Positions 6,640 through 6,944 of a stretch of DNA of 6,944 nt are shown here, one piece after another. The translations under genes and the position numbers were made by a program. The first letter of the stretch is position 1, and each line of letters begins with the position of its first letter. The notes below the pieces were generated by a model. It was not told where the DNA came from, did not search any database, and saw only the letters and a list, made by a program, of their open reading frames with translations. The stretch is from Prevotellaceae bacterium (GTDB taxonomy: Bacteria > Bacteroidota > Bacteroidia > Bacteroidales > UBA932): contig JAITHX010000153.1 in the NCBI GenBank assembly GCA_031279735.1, positions 1-6,944 of the forward strand. The letters run 5' to 3'.

Positions 6640-6661
6640 TTAAGAATTAAAAATTAGGTTC

Positions 6662-6944
6662 TACTGGGAATTGTGTGGAAAAAGTTTGCGTATTTTTTCA
6701 CCGCGTTGCGGTGTTTTTTCACCGCAAAGGGCGCAGAGGCTTCGCAGAGAACGCAAGGGCTTCGCGTCCTTTGCGCAAGGTCGCCGGAGGCTGCGGGTCA
6801 AGCCCTCAAGACCCGTAACCGCGCGCCATTCGCAAAGGACGCGAAGCCCTTGCGCCCTTTGCGAAGCCTTTGCGCCCCTTGCGTTACAAAAACACCGCAA
6901 CGCGGTGAAAAAACACGCAAACTTTTTCCACACAATTCCCAGTA
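6662..6944. mobile_element. Family A giant palindrome, candidate nonautonomous element
   Basis: This is a 283-bp inverted repeat with ends TACTGGGAATTGTGTGG / CCACACAATTCCCAGTA. Arms 6662-6718 and 6888-6944 pair at 56 of 57 positions (mismatch at 6692). Inside, CTTTGCG-type units spaced 9, 11 and 9 bp continue the pairing less perfectly, followed by a perfect 24-bp inner arm (6752-6775 with 6831-6854). The 55-bp loop contains a CGGGTC/GACCCG hairpin (6794-6815). The last base of the palindrome is the last base of the window, so any target duplication is out of sight. The architecture (ends, unit arrays, folded arms) parallels element B, which is why it is called a candidate mobile element. 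Confidence 0.65.
6699..6719 (+). terminator. Hairpin with T-run, terminator-like on the + strand
   Basis: CACCGC (6699-6704) pairs with GCGGTG (6708-6713) across GTT, followed by six T (6714-6719). It is the first terminator-like signal on the + strand after ruvB, but it lies about 400 bp downstream and is embedded in palindrome A. A matching hairpin at 6893-6907 has five T on the opposite strand. Together they could insulate in both directions. Function is inferred. Confidence 0.45.

Noticed and set aside
6661..6933. 90-codon open frame on the - strand inside the A palindrome
   Set aside because: It is a translation of repeat units (repeated Leu-Arg-Ser/Cys-Ala patterns). It is explained by the palindrome and is a typical spurious hypothetical protein.

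Overview
The window looks like a piece of a Bacteroidota chromosome, probably Bacteroidales-like or an uncultured relative. The reasons are a tandem pair of secreted M16 peptidase genes, the second with a C-terminal LolA-like extension, weak or absent Shine-Dalgarno sequences, and a TAnnTTTG-type promoter element ahead of the first gene. This placement is an inference, and no 16S or other marker confirms it.

The centre (516-6293) holds five complete genes on the + strand, packed like one operon: an active M16 zinc peptidase, its catalytically dead M16 partner fused to a LolA-like domain, type I 3-dehydroquinate dehydratase (aroD), a YihX-like HAD phosphatase, and the Holliday-junction motor ruvB. 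Gaps are 31 bp, a 4-bp ATGA overlap, 3 bp and 6 bp. The two peptidases should work together in the envelope. The other three are housekeeping proteins (shikimate pathway, sugar-phosphate or related phosphatase, recombination repair) that seem to share only a transcript.

The flanks (1-515 and 6294-6944) contain no credible genes but are built almost wholly of nested repeats. I see five families. A is a large palindrome of CTTTGCG-type units carrying a CACCGC/GCGGTG hairpin. B is a palindrome whose arms are arrays of 9-bp CAGAT-NNNN units with end sequence CTGATGTTACGCAG. C is a 55-bp sequence present in inverted orientation on both sides of the operon. D is a short ATACCCTATACC-type repeat. 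E is a long hairpin with 18-bp arms.

The most informative observation is that the left B palindrome (90-277) interrupts the left C copy, is bordered by a 7-bp direct repeat TTAAGAC, and has its uninterrupted empty site preserved in the right C copy (6320-6374). B therefore behaves as a mobile, MITE-like palindromic element. A second B copy (6381-6639) has different unit numbers in its two arms, a truncated left end and a possible imperfect 7-bp duplication. A 283-bp A palindrome (6662-6944) runs exactly to the window edge. No transposase is encoded here, so any mobilising enzyme would have to act in trans.
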